DNA from: Ancylobacter rudongensis
GTDB lineage: Bacteria; Pseudomonadota; Alphaproteobacteria; Rhizobiales; Xanthobacteraceae
Length of the DNA stretch: 64,000 nt
NCBI RefSeq assembly: GCF_900100155.1
Contig: NZ_FMTP01000004.1
Location: 186,001-250,000 of the forward strand
Direction: 5' to 3'
The position numbers and the translations under genes are program-made. Numbering within the stretch: position 1 is the stretch's first letter; every line of letters starts with the position of its first letter. The notes under the pieces are model-generated. The model ran no database searches, had not been told where the DNA came from, and worked only from the letters and a program-made list of their open reading frames with translations. Shown one piece after another: positions 8,644 through 16,447 of the stretch.

Positions 8644-9405
8644 GTGGAACGCTTGCGCACACCGAAGCTGGCGGAGGCGATCGCCGAGCACATCGAGCGG
8701 CTGATCCTGGAGGGGGTGTTGCGGCCGGGCGAGAAGCTGGCCAGCGAGCGCGATCTCGCCGAACGGCTCGACGTCTCGCGCCCCTCGCTGCGCGACGCGC
8801 TTGCGCTGCTGGAACAGCGCGGCCTGCTGGCGACCAGCCGCGAGGGCACCCGCGTCACCGAGTTTCTCGCCGGCCTTACCGACCCGCTCGCCGGGCTGCT
8901 GCAATCCAACGAGCAGGTGACAGCGGACTATTTCGAGTACCGCACGGCGGTAGAGCGCATGGCCGCCGGGCTGGCAGCGGTGCGGGCGACGGCGCCCGAG
9001 CGGCAGGCGATCCGCGACTGCCTCACCGAGATGGTGGCCGCCCATGCCGCGCAGGACCCGACCCGCGAGGCCGAGGCCGACATCGTGCTGCACCGGCTGA
9101 TCTACGCCGCCTCGCACAATCTGGTCATTCTCCACGTCATGCGGGCCTTTTCCGAAATGCTGCGGCGGGACATCTTCTTCAACCGTACCAGCCTGTTCGC
9201 GCAGGCCGAGTTCCGCGACGCGCTGCTGAGCCAGCACCGGGCGATCGGCGAGGCGGTGGTGGCGGCCGACCCGGAGGCGGCGGAGAAGGCGATCTACGAG
9301 CATCTGAAATTCACCGGCGAGACGGTGGCGCGCACCCATCGTGACGCTGCCCGGGTCGACCTCGCCGTGCGCCGGCTGAACCGCTCGACGCTGCTCTCGG
9401 GGTAA
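8644..9405 (+). CDS. GntR/FadR-family transcriptional regulator (LldR-like)
   Basis: A 253-residue regulator. The N-terminal winged helix (about residues 5-72) has the GntR signature LRPGEKLASERDLAERLDVSR and RPSLRDALALLEQRGLL. The C-terminal FCD all-helical ligand domain (about 90-235) shows the metal-type pattern EADIVLHRLIYAASHN with later histidines. I chose the GTG at 8644 because GGGAG lies 8 nt upstream and the wHTH then begins at once; an in-frame ATG at 8548 overlaps the inverted repeat. It probably controls lldD in response to lactate or a related acid. Confidence 0.82.
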   Translation: MERLRTPKLAEAIAEHIERLILEGVLRPGEKLASERDLAERLDVSRPSLRDALALLEQRGLLATSREGTRVTEFLAGLTDPLAGLLQSNEQVTADYFEYRTAVERMAAGLAAVRATAPERQAIRDCLTEMVAAHAAQDPTREAEADIVLHRLIYAASHNLVILHVMRAFSEMLRRDIFFNRTSLFAQAEFRDALLSQHRAIGEAVVAADPEAAEKAIYEHLKFTGETVARTHRDAARVDLAVRRLNRSTLLSG

Positions 9406-9588
9406 GGCGGAGGGCGGAATGCGCAGAAAAATGGGAACAGCGCCCATGCCGCAACGTTAGCGTTGGGAACGAGGCGCTGGACCGGCATGCCGAGGTGAGT
9501 GCATGCGCGGGTTCGCCAAGCCGCCAGTAGGTGCGGTGCGGGCCCGGTCGGGCGCTTTCTCGCGGCAACCCAAACACAGGAGATGGAC

Positions 9589-10131
9589 ATGCGCCGTCTT
9601 TCCATCGCCACGGCCATGCTCTGCGCCGTCGCCGCGCCGGTTCTGGCGCAATCGCCCGGCCCGGGTGTTCTTCCGGAAAAGACGGCCGCCGCCGCCTTCA
9701 TGAGCCCGGATGGCGAGCAGATCGGCAATGCCACGCTGAAGCAAACGCCGCATGGCGTGCTGATTTCCGTCGAAGTCGCCGGCATCGCGCCGGGGCAGCA
9801 TGGGTTCCACATCCACGAAACCGGCCGGTGTGACCCGCAGGACGGCTTCAAGTCGGCCGGCGGTCACTATGCGCCGCGCGGCAATCGCCACGGCCTGCTC
9901 GACCCGGACGGGCCGCATGCCGGCGACATGCCGAACCAGTTCGTGGGACCGAGCGGCACGATCAGCGTGCAGGTGCTGAACACAAATGTGACGCTCGAGT
10001 CCGGCACTGGGACGTTGTTCGATGAGGATGGTTCGGCATTGGTGATCCACTCCGGCCCCGATGATTACAAGAGCCAGCCCGCCGGAAATGCCGGCGACCG
10101 GATCGCCTGCGGCGTGATCGAACGCCCCTAG
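9589..10131 (+). CDS. sodC: Cu/Zn superoxide dismutase, periplasmic
   Basis: A 180-residue protein with a clear signal peptide (MRRLSIATAMLCAVAAPVLA). The fold motifs are HGFHIHETGRC (copper ligands and the first disulfide Cys), GGHYAPRGNRHG and GPHAGDMPN (zinc/copper ligands), and a C-terminal GDRIACGVIE with the second Cys. It converts periplasmic superoxide to oxygen and peroxide. The start at 9589 follows an AGGAG, and an in-frame ATG two codons earlier would overlap that site. It seems monocistronic. Confidence 0.92.
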   Translation: MRRLSIATAMLCAVAAPVLAQSPGPGVLPEKTAAAAFMSPDGEQIGNATLKQTPHGVLISVEVAGIAPGQHGFHIHETGRCDPQDGFKSAGGHYAPRGNRHGLLDPDGPHAGDMPNQFVGPSGTISVQVLNTNVTLESGTGTLFDEDGSALVIHSGPDDYKSQPAGNAGDRIACGVIERP

Positions 10132-10154
10132 GACGTGATCGAACTCCCCTAGGA
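10113..10154. repeat. 21-bp tandem duplication over the sodC stop codon
   Basis: Two adjacent 21-bp copies (10113-10133 and 10134-10154) differ at one base. The first contains the sodC stop codon; the second is downstream and non-coding. It looks like a recent slippage duplication. Confidence 0.8.
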
Positions 10155-10270
10155 AAGGTCCCCGTCGCGCGGCTTCGGGCACGGCCGCCGGGTTCGATTA
10201 ATTCCAGTCGGTCAAGTGATTTTGTAGACAATCGGCTTCAAATAAAGCCGCTTCGTATGCCTGTAATATT

Positions 10271-10292
10271 CTGAATTTGATAAACAATTCAG
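10271..10292. promoter_or_regulatory. Inverted repeat in AT-rich leader of the PRC-barrel gene
   Basis: CTGAATT (10271-10277) and AATTCAG (10286-10292) form a perfect 7-bp inverted repeat inside the AT-rich stretch 10196-10350 upstream of the PRC-barrel gene. This is the most AT-rich non-coding stretch nearby and probably holds that gene's promoter. Operator or hairpin cannot be told apart. Confidence 0.35.
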
Positions 10293-10396
10293 TTAATTTC
10301 AATGGCGTTCTTGATTAAGCTTGGAGACATACAGCACTTAAAATCTTGAATGCCTCCTCTGGCGGCGACGTGTCGCCCAAACCTAAGGAGATGACT

Positions 10397-11452
10397 ATGA
10401 TGATGACCCGAAATGCCATGTGCGCTGTTGTCGCCACTTCCGTGTTGGCGCTTGGCGCGGGAGGCGCCCTTGCGCAGCAGGCGCCTGCGACGGCCCGGCA
10501 GGCCCCTTCAGCCGCGCAGCAGAACACCGGGGCGCAGGCACAGGGGCAGGCCGGCCAGCCGACCGCCCAGAGCGGCCAGATGGGCGTACAGGGCCAGCGC
10601 CAGGTGGCGCGCCAAGTGGCGCGCCAGTGCCTCGACAATCTGCGGGCGTTCAATGACCAGATGAACGAGGATGGTTTCTGGCTGTCCGGCTGGGGCGGAG
10701 CGGGGATGCAGGCCGATCTGCGCGGCGCCCGCGCCGGCGCGGGAGCGGATGGATATGCGGCCTCGGCCCAACGCGCGCCCGCCTCGGGTAGCGTGCCGGC
10801 CAACCAGTCGCCGGCGGCACGGGCGCCAAACACACAGGACAACGCCGTGACGCAGCCGCGTCCGCCCTGGGGCGGAAGCAGCTGGGGCATCGCCTCGCCG
10901 CCCTACCAGATCCGCACGCTCTATGCCGCGGCGAATGTGCTGGGCCAGCGCGGCGACCAGCAGACCTGTAACGATGTGCTCGCCGAAATGAAGGGCGTCT
11001 ATGGCGACTACACGGAGCGCCTGCGCCGGGCGGGTGTTGAGCCGGGCGAGGTCACGTCCTGGCGCCAGCAGCGTCTGGTGGGCGCGCGCCCCGTCACCGA
11101 GATCGACGCCGGGCTCATCAACCTGGCCGACGTGACCGGGACCGAGGTCCGCAATCCGCAGGACCAGCAACTCGGCACGGTCGAGGATGTGGTGCTCGAT
11201 TCCGAGAAGGGTGGCATCCGCTATGTCGTCATCTCGAGCGGGGGCGTGCTTGGTATCGGTGAGGACATGGTGGCGCTGCCGTGGCAGGCGCTGCGGACCA
11301 CGCCGGGCATGAACACCTTCGTGCTCAATGTGTCGGAGGAGGTGATCGAGGATGCGCCGTCGATCGACCCCCCGCAGCTTGCCGATCCCAACCGCTCTAA
11401 GGAGATTCGCCGCGAGGTCGACCAGTTCTGGCACGACCAGATGAGCGGCTGA
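10397..11452 (+). CDS. Secreted PRC-barrel domain protein
   Basis: A 351-residue exported protein: a signal peptide ending in GALAQQ near residue 26, then a Gln/Ala-rich low-complexity region (about 27-75) and a middle region without a known fold. A PRC-barrel domain lies at about 230-310 (TGTEVRNPQDQQLGTVEDVV, RYVVISSGGVLGIGEDMVALPW). PRC-barrel proteins of this type in Hyphomicrobiales are often stress-induced, but no biochemical role is known. AAGGAG directly abuts an earlier ATG at 10391, so the ATG at 10397 is better spaced. Confidence 0.78.
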   Translation: MMMTRNAMCAVVATSVLALGAGGALAQQAPATARQAPSAAQQNTGAQAQGQAGQPTAQSGQMGVQGQRQVARQVARQCLDNLRAFNDQMNEDGFWLSGWGGAGMQADLRGARAGAGADGYAASAQRAPASGSVPANQSPAARAPNTQDNAVTQPRPPWGGSSWGIASPPYQIRTLYAAANVLGQRGDQQTCNDVLAEMKGVYGDYTERLRRAGVEPGEVTSWRQQRLVGARPVTEIDAGLINLADVTGTEVRNPQDQQLGTVEDVVLDSEKGGIRYVVISSGGVLGIGEDMVALPWQALRTTPGMNTFVLNVSEEVIEDAPSIDPPQLADPNRSKEIRREVDQFWHDQMSG

Positions 11453-11582
11453 CGCTCCCAGCCCTTGCAAGGGTAACATTGTGAAGACCGTACCGGCTAC
11501 GGCCGGCACGTTCCTGCGGACGGGGCGGCAGCGATGCCGTCCCGCTTCGACTCCGCTGCCGGGCGGCGGCGCGGGGAACGCG

Positions 11583-12482
11583 TCAGGCGCCGGGATGCTC
11601 GACCACGGCCTCGGCCCGGCCGATGCGGATGACGCCAAGCACCAGCGCGCAGCCCATGCCGATGACCACGCCTCCGGCGATCTGCGGCAGCGTCAGCGGC
11701 TCGTTCAGCAGCAGCGTGCCGATGGTGACGGCGACGCCGGTGACGCCGAACTCGACGCTGATGGCGCGGGTGGGGCCGATGGAGGCGATCAGCCGGTAGA
11801 AGATCACATAGGTGATGGCGCTCATGATCACGCCGGCGATCAGCAGCGTGCCGATGTCCAGCGGCCCCGGCAGGCCGGGCACCGGCACAAAGCCGATGAG
11901 CGGCAGGCTGAGAAGCCCGCCGAATAGGAAGGCGCCGATGGTAATCTCCCACGAGCCCGCCTTGGACAATCGCCTTCCGGCATAGACGCTGCCAAAGGCG
12001 GCGGAGAGGGTCGAGCCCAGCGTGGCGGCGCAGCCGATCAGGAATTCGGGCGTCACCGGCTGGGCCGGAAAGCCGACCAACAGAACGATTCCGGCGGCGC
12101 CGAGCACGATGCCGACGAGGCCGCCGAGCCGGATTGGCTCGACCCCCCAGAGTGCCGCGATCAGCATGGTGAACAGCGGGATGGTGGCGACGAGGATCGC
12201 CGACATGGCGGTGCCGATCTGCGGCAGCCCATAGGACAGCAGCCCCAGCTGCAGCGCTACCGTGGTGGCGCCGAGCACGAAGAGCGGAAATATCCCGAAG
12301 GAGAAATCCAGCCGCCGGCCGATGGCGCGGGCGACCAGCAGCAGAGTGGCCGCAGCGATGAAGGAACGGAAGGAGACCGAGCCCGCCCAGCCAAAGGCGT
12401 GGATGTTGTGGTCCATCACCACGAAGGACGCCCCCCAGACGAGCGCCAGGAAGACATAGGAGACCAGATCCCGGGATTTCAT
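11583..12482 (-). CDS. EamA-family (DMT) transporter
   Basis: A 299-residue inner-membrane protein with about ten hydrophobic helices in two EamA repeats (about 10-135 and 150-285). Examples are LVWGASFVVMDHNI at the first helix and ITYVIFYRLIASIGPTRAISVEFGVT in the second repeat, the usual drug/metabolite exporter pattern. The substrate is unknown. I prefer the ATG at 12482; a GTG three codons upstream is possible. It is divergent from DUF6481. Confidence 0.85.
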   Translation of the reverse strand: MKSRDLVSYVFLALVWGASFVVMDHNIHAFGWAGSVSFRSFIAAATLLLVARAIGRRLDFSFGIFPLFVLGATTVALQLGLLSYGLPQIGTAMSAILVATIPLFTMLIAALWGVEPIRLGGLVGIVLGAAGIVLLVGFPAQPVTPEFLIGCAATLGSTLSAAFGSVYAGRRLSKAGSWEITIGAFLFGGLLSLPLIGFVPVPGLPGPLDIGTLLIAGVIMSAITYVIFYRLIASIGPTRAISVEFGVTGVAVTIGTLLLNEPLTLPQIAGGVVIGMGCALVLGVIRIGRAEAVVEHPGA

Positions 12483-12591
12483 GAACCGCACCGCAGCCGA
12501 CAGACGCGGCTCATGCGGCCGGTACGTGAGCGGAAACTAGTTGCTCGCGGGCGGCTGTCAATCCGTCCGGAAATGGGATAAGGGAAACGCC

Positions 12592-12969
12592 ATGAAAGTA
12601 ACCGACACATTTCAAGACCGACAGAAGACCGCTGCCGAAGCCAAGGCCCGCCTGCTCGCCAAGCTCGCCGCCCGTCCCGGCCCGGACGACCCGGCGATGA
12701 TCGCCAAGGCAGCCGAGCGCAAGGCCGCCGCCGAGGCGCGCCAGATTGCCAACGAAGCCAAGCAGGCGGCCAAGATCGCCCGCAAGGAGGCGGAGGCTGC
12801 TGCGGCGATCGCTGCTGCCGAGGCCGCCATCGCCGAAGCTGCCGCCCGCGCCGAGGCGGAGGCCGCCGCTGCCGCCCTCGCCATCGAGCAGGCCGCCGCC
12901 GCCGAGGCCGAGGCCAAGGCCCGCCGCGATGAGCGCTACGCCGCCCGCAAGCAGCGCAACGGCCGCTGA
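12592..12969 (+). CDS. DUF6481 family Ala/Glu-rich coiled-coil protein
   Basis: A 125-residue, highly charged protein that is almost entirely predicted helix or coiled coil. After a short N-terminal head (MKVTDTFQDRQKTAAEAKAR) it runs in Ala-Lys-Glu repeats to a basic tail (ARRDERYAARKQRNGR). The head and tail match DUF6481, a small alphaproteobacterial family of unknown function. Its 3' end and terminator are duplicated immediately downstream (13027-13200). Confidence 0.7.
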   Translation: MKVTDTFQDRQKTAAEAKARLLAKLAARPGPDDPAMIAKAAERKAAAEARQIANEAKQAAKIARKEAEAAAAIAAAEAAIAEAAARAEAEAAAAALAIEQAAAAEAEAKARRDERYAARKQRNGR

Positions 12970-12972
12970 GAC

Positions 12973-12997
12973 CGCGCGCGTCGGGTCTCGGCGCGCG
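12973..12997 (+). terminator. GC-rich hairpin after the DUF6481 gene
   Basis: CGCGCGC and GCGCGCG arms just past the stop codon, followed by TTTCTCCTTCT. The same hairpin recurs 180 bp downstream (13153-13177) with a longer, almost gap-free stem. Confidence 0.55.
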
Positions 12998-13026
12998 TTT
13001 CTCCTTCTATCTCAGATGCTTATCCC

Positions 13027-13200
13027 GCCGCCCGCGCCGAGGTGGAAGCGGCCGCCGCCGCCCTCGCCATCGAGCAGGCCGCCGCCGCCGAGGCCAGGCC
13101 CCGCCGCGACGAGCGCTACGCCGCCCGCAAGCAGCGCAACGGCCGCTGAGACCGCGCGCGCCGGGCCCCGGCGCGCGTTTCTCCTTCTATCTCAGAGACT
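13027..13200 (+). pseudogene. Duplicated 3' fragment of the DUF6481 gene with its terminator
   Basis: This segment repeats 12841-13020 almost base for base: the last ~40 codons of DUF6481, the stop codon, the hairpin and the T-rich tail. It carries a handful of substitutions and a net 6-bp deletion inside the coding part. It has no start codon or 5' half, so it is a gene remnant from a tandem duplication of about 180 bp. Its end runs into the dcd C-terminus. Confidence 0.8.
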
Positions 13201-13757
13201 TACCCCGCCGCGCGCTGGCCGGCGAACTGGCCGCCATAGCCGCGCCGGGGCACGCCCAGCGTCTGCTCCAGAATCAGCTGGCACACCTTCATCCCAGCCC
13301 GCAGCCGGATCGGACGCGGCCCGAGATTGATGATCTCCAGCTGGATCTGCCCGGTCGAGCCGGCGTGAATGGTCGGTGCGGTGAGGTGGACGATCAGGCC
13401 GATGCGAGCGAGCGAGCTCTTGCCTTCCACCCGCGCCGCCAGCCGCGCCCCCGGGCGCAGATCCACCCGCTCCAGCGTCCAGCCCAGCACCAGACGGCCG
13501 GGATCGAGCACGAAGCCCTCCGCGCCGATGTCGATCTCGCCGGCCATGCGGGCGATCGCCTCGCGAAAACTGTAGCCCGGCCCGGCCGGGTCGATCACCG
13601 GGTCCTCGCCCGGCTCGGGTTCGCGGTAGAGGCTAAGCCGGCGGTCGAGCCGCAGATCGACGCCGTTGGGGGCGTAGAACTCCTCCGGCGGGGCGGGCTC
13701 GATCAGCACCGAGCCCTCGTTCATGGCATCGAGAATGTCGCGGTCGGTCAGGATCAC
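13200..13757 (-). CDS. dcd: dCTP deaminase
   Basis: A 185-residue enzyme of the dCTP deaminase/dUTPase fold that deaminates dCTP to dUTP for dTMP synthesis. The conserved segments are NGVDLRLDRRLSLYR, the active-site VEGKSSLARIGLIVHLTAPTI and the HAGSTGQIQLEI motif, with a Gly-rich C-terminal lid (RRGYGGQFAGQ). It starts at the ATG at 13757. The extreme 3' end abuts the duplicated DUF6481 fragment. It could also act as a bifunctional dCTP deaminase/dUTPase; sequence alone does not decide. Confidence 0.85.
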   Translation of the reverse strand: MILTDRDILDAMNEGSVLIEPAPPEEFYAPNGVDLRLDRRLSLYREPEPGEDPVIDPAGPGYSFREAIARMAGEIDIGAEGFVLDPGRLVLGWTLERVDLRPGARLAARVEGKSSLARIGLIVHLTAPTIHAGSTGQIQLEIINLGPRPIRLRAGMKVCQLILEQTLGVPRRGYGGQFAGQRAAG

Positions 13758-14010
13758 GGGCGTTGGCTCTCGCGGGTCAGCGCTGCGGGAGCGCTAACAT
13801 GGGCGCAGTACGCCGCAAAATCCATGCCGGCGGGGCGATTGGTGCCGCCTTCGGTTGACATTCCGGTGCGGTGCAAGAGCTTTCTTGCGGCATTGCAGGA
13901 AAAGGGGGTTGAGCCGCGCGCCGCGGCGCCACACTCTGCCCCGAAGCCATTTGGCCCCCCACGCCTTTTAGCCCACCACGCCTTTCGCCTCATTGTGGAG
14001 TAATCGAGAC

Positions 14011-14583
14011 ATGACCGACCGCCCGAAGCTTCTCGGCATTTCCGGCAGCCTGCGCTCCGGTTCCAATTCGACCGCGCTGCTGCAGGCGCTGAAGGCCGCC
14101 CTTCCCCCGTCGATCGAGCTCACCGTGCTGACGCTCAACGACGTTCCACTTTACAATGAGGACGAGGACGGGGCCACCCAGCCGGAAGGCGCCGCCTCGC
14201 TGCGCGCCAAGATCGCGGCGGCGGACGGGGTGCTGTTCGTCTCGCCGGAATATAATTACGGCCCCTCGGGCGCGATGAAGAACGCGGTGGACTGGGGCTC
14301 GCGGCCTTATGGCAAGGGCTCGCTGCTCGGCAAGCCGGTGCTGGTCGTCACCTCCTCGCCCGGCTCCACCGGCGGCATCCGCGCCCAGGCGCCGCTGCGC
14401 GAATCGCTGAGCGCGGCCGGCGCCCGCGTGGTCGACTATCCCCACCTCGCCGTGCCCGGCGTCGCCGACAAGGTGAAGGACGGCGCCTTCACCGACGAGA
14501 AGACCGTGAAGTTCCTCACCGGCGGCGTCAACGCGCTGGTGAAGGAGATCCAGCTGCTCGCCGCCCACGCCAAGGCGGGGTGA
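14011..14583 (+). CDS. NADPH-dependent FMN reductase family protein
   Basis: A 190-residue flavodoxin-like protein. The FMN phosphate loop is GISGSLRSGSNSTALL near residue 9, and the re-face loop is SPEYNYGPSGAMKNAVDW, a hallmark of NADPH:FMN/quinone/azo reductases of the SsuE/ChrR group. It is probably a cytoplasmic quinone or flavin reductase in redox defence. The start at 14011 is an ATG six codons into the open frame. It lies beside a repeat-rich gap. Confidence 0.85.
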   Translation: MTDRPKLLGISGSLRSGSNSTALLQALKAALPPSIELTVLTLNDVPLYNEDEDGATQPEGAASLRAKIAAADGVLFVSPEYNYGPSGAMKNAVDWGSRPYGKGSLLGKPVLVVTSSPGSTGGIRAQAPLRESLSAAGARVVDYPHLAVPGVADKVKDGAFTDEKTVKFLTGGVNALVKEIQLLAAHAKAG

Positions 14584-15006
14584 GGGTCCCCACCGGCGTC
14601 AGACACTCGCCGGGCCGGGTTCGGCCGACGAGCCTGTGCTGGGTCCCGGATCGGCGCGGCGCGATGCGCCGCTGGTCCGTGACACGGAAGGGGGCGGCGC
14701 TGCCACTCGAACGCCCTCATGGCCGGGCTTGACCCGGCCACCCAGGCTTTCGCTGCCGTGCCGTTGCAAAGGCTGGGTCCCCGGGTCAAGCCCGGGGATG
14801 AGGGTGTGTTGGCGGGGCGGTCGGACTGGGGTTCGGCCGCTCCGTTTCCCGGACAAGCCGCACGGCGCGCGGCGCCGATCCGGGACCCAGGGGCCCCTCC
14901 GAGGACGGGAATCCGTGGGTGTCCGGTCCGAGGCATGGCATGATGGTGTGCTGACGGGGCGGTGGAACCGGGCTCGCGATGTGGCAGTGGAGCGGGAGTG
15001 CGAGCG
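14584..15006. other. Repeat-filled intergenic gap, no gene seen
   Basis: These 423 bp hold fragments of two dispersed repeat families: a complete paired palindrome at 14714-14804, and copies at about 14638-14690 and 14845-14905 of a GGGACCC...GGATCGGCGC type sequence that recurs in the GTA gaps. No credible gene is present. Confidence 0.6.
14714..14804. repeat. Family A paired palindrome, copy 1
   Basis: The left arm has CCGGGCTTGACCCGG inside CTCATGG...CACCCAG; the right arm has CTGGGTCCCCGGGTCAAGC...GGATGAG; a variable ~28-bp spacer lies between. The two arms are mutually inverted, so the whole unit can fold back. It recurs at 19176, 20400, 20712, 20868, 26742, 26899, 27644 and, diverged, at 45640. 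Confidence 0.85.
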
Positions 15007-15597
15007 GTGAGAGAAAGTCGAGAGCGGCTGCTTTTCGCACCGTATCCAAGACCAAAGCAAGGAAATGAGAATGCCGACCCCATTTATTTGGCGATAGGGA
15101 GGGCATTATCTTCTTGGGAGGCCACAGAAGACAATCTTGCGCGCCTTTTTTCTCATATAGTGAACCCTAATAAACTTCAGATGCCTGTTATGAAGGCATA
15201 TTTATTAATTAAATCTGCTAGAAATAGAAAAGAATTAATAACGGAAACTGGACGAACGTTTCTGGAGTTTTTTCCAAGTGAGGAGGCTGCGCATGGTCTT
15301 AAAATTGTAAGTGAAACCTATCAAAGGGGATCTGACCGGCGAAACGAGATCGCGCATGGTATTGTCGCCGGGCATATTGATTTTTCTGGTAGTGATTCAG
15401 GTTATTATTTGGGGCCAAGTATGACATCATTCAAAAAGAGGGATGATAAATTTAGGTCAAAATACTTATATTCGAGCAATGAAATCGGCGCATTCTGCGA
15501 CGAGAATTCGAGATTCCAGTCCAATATTTCCGAATTGGCTGAGGCGATAACTGCCGCATACCGATCGGGCTCGGACGTGGCTTTCTCCCGCTATTGA
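15007..15597 (+). CDS. AT-rich hypothetical protein with HEPN-like RNxxxH motif
   Basis: About 196 residues, encoded by DNA far richer in A+T than any other gene in the window, with codons such as TTA, ATA and AGA that the neighbours avoid. This suggests recent transfer. It is mostly helical and soluble. Residues RNEIAH match the RNxxxH motif of HEPN nucleotide-binding or RNase domains, and the preceding helices (WEATEDNLARLFSH, ETGRTFLEFF) fit that kind of bundle. I recognise no named family. The GTG at 15007 has GGGAG upstream, but the true start is uncertain. No partner antitoxin is seen; it is flanked by repeats. Confidence 0.6.
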   Translation: MRESRERLLFAPYPRPKQGNENADPIYLAIGRALSSWEATEDNLARLFSHIVNPNKLQMPVMKAYLLIKSARNRKELITETGRTFLEFFPSEEAAHGLKIVSETYQRGSDRRNEIAHGIVAGHIDFSGSDSGYYLGPSMTSFKKRDDKFRSKYLYSSNEIGAFCDENSRFQSNISELAEAITAAYRSGSDVAFSRY

Positions 15598-15619
15598 GAT
15601 CGTTTCCTGTCAATTCGTT

Positions 15620-15705
15620 GTGGCCGGGCATGACTCACTCCTCCACGTTGAGGCCCGCGCGGCGCGAAAACAGTGAATGCCCGGGGTCGAGCCCGGGGAT
15701 GAGGG
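15620..15705. repeat. Family A repeat, partial and diverged copy
   Basis: The right half (GCCCGGGGTCGAGCCCGGGGATGAGGG-like arm) is well preserved, while the left half is degraded to GGCCGGGCATGAC. It sits just after the AT-rich gene. Confidence 0.6.
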
Positions 15706-15785
15706 GGCGTTGGTTGGGGAAGCGTCGATCCGGTCGGCGACGGAATGGCTTCTTGGCCAAAAATCCTAGACTAGGAAAATAGTCC

Positions 15786-15814
15786 TTGACAGCGTGACGC
15801 TGACCGGGTAGCTT
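15786..15814 (+). promoter_or_regulatory. Sigma-70 type promoter upstream of the GTA cluster
   Basis: TTGACA (15786-15791) and TAGCTT (15809-15814) are separated by exactly 17 bp. This is the best housekeeping-type promoter I can see near the GTA cluster and it reads toward the first terminase gene. The start point would be near 15821. Confidence 0.55.
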
Positions 15815-15820
15815 TCACCC

Positions 15821-15908
15821 ATACTCCACAACTGCGTCGGGCGGCGGCGGGTTCTGAACCCCAGCCCCGGAGCGCAACGTTTTCAGCCGGCCTGCGGGCC
15901 GGCTTTTT
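15821..15908 (+). ncRNA. Possible leader RNA or small RNA before the GTA genes
   Basis: Between the promoter and the terminator is an ~88-nt stretch with no frame. It contains a perfect GGGTTC-T-GAACCC inverted repeat (15849-15861) and ends in the strong terminator. It could be a free small RNA or an attenuator limiting entry into the GTA operon. It matches no RNA family that I recognise. Confidence 0.35.
15886..15908 (+). terminator. Strong intrinsic terminator before the GTA terminase genes
   Basis: GCCGGCC-TGCG-GGCCGGC is a perfect 7-bp stem followed by TTTTT. It ends 23 bp before the small-terminase start codon, so transcripts from the promoter at 15786 should mostly stop here unless antiterminated. 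Confidence 0.75.
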
Positions 15909-15931
15909 CATGTCGGCCAGGCGGAGGTGGC

Positions 15932-16447
15932 ATGTCGGTTCCTGTGCGACCCGTTTCGCCGGAAGCGCTTGAAGAGGCGCGCCGGCTCTATGAACTCACG
16001 CGCGTGCCGGTGCAGCAGGTGGCGGATATGCTCGGCATTGCCAAATCGACGCTGAATGTCCGCCGGCGCCTCTGGGGCTGGACGCCGCGCAAGGGGCGCA
16101 TTCCGCGCGCCGCCGATGAAGGCGCGGCGCCGGCCGACAGCCCCGCCGACCGCCGCGCGCTGATCGCCCGGCTGGTGCGGCGGATCGAGACCGAGATCGC
16201 CGCCATCGAGCGGCTGGTCGGGCGCTCCGGGCTGAAAGCCGCCCTGAAGCCGGAGGCGAGCCACGCCGACAGCGAGCGCGCCGCCCGCACGCTGGCCATT
16301 CTCGTGCGCTCGCTGCGCGAGCTGGCCGCGCTGGACAAGCTGGAGCCGGACGGGAATGACGATGACGCCAGCCGCGACGCCGACACCTTCCGACGCGAGC
16401 TTGGCCGGACACTTGAACGCGTGCTGGCGGGCGGGGAAACTGCCTGA
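15932..16447 (+). CDS. GTA/phage terminase small subunit-type protein (gp1-like)
   Basis: A 171-residue DNA-binding protein. An N-terminal helix-turn-helix (about 8-45: EEARRLYELTRVPVQQVADMLGIAKSTLNV) is followed by a basic linker (RRRLWGWTPRKGR) and helices that end in a long charged segment, the usual layout of small terminases that start DNA packaging. GGCGGAGG precedes the ATG at 15932. Its 3' end overlaps the large terminase by 92 bp in another frame, as phage packaging genes often do. Assignment as gp1 rests mainly on position. Confidence 0.72.
   Translation: MSVPVRPVSPEALEEARRLYELTRVPVQQVADMLGIAKSTLNVRRRLWGWTPRKGRIPRAADEGAAPADSPADRRALIARLVRRIETEIAAIERLVGRSGLKAALKPEASHADSERAARTLAILVRSLRELAALDKLEPDGNDDDASRDADTFRRELGRTLERVLAGGETA

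Noticed and set aside
15821-15908. A tRNA or tmRNA fragment as integration target before the GTA cluster
   Set aside because: No cloverleaf, CCA end or T-loop could be traced; the structure is a simple hairpin plus terminator.
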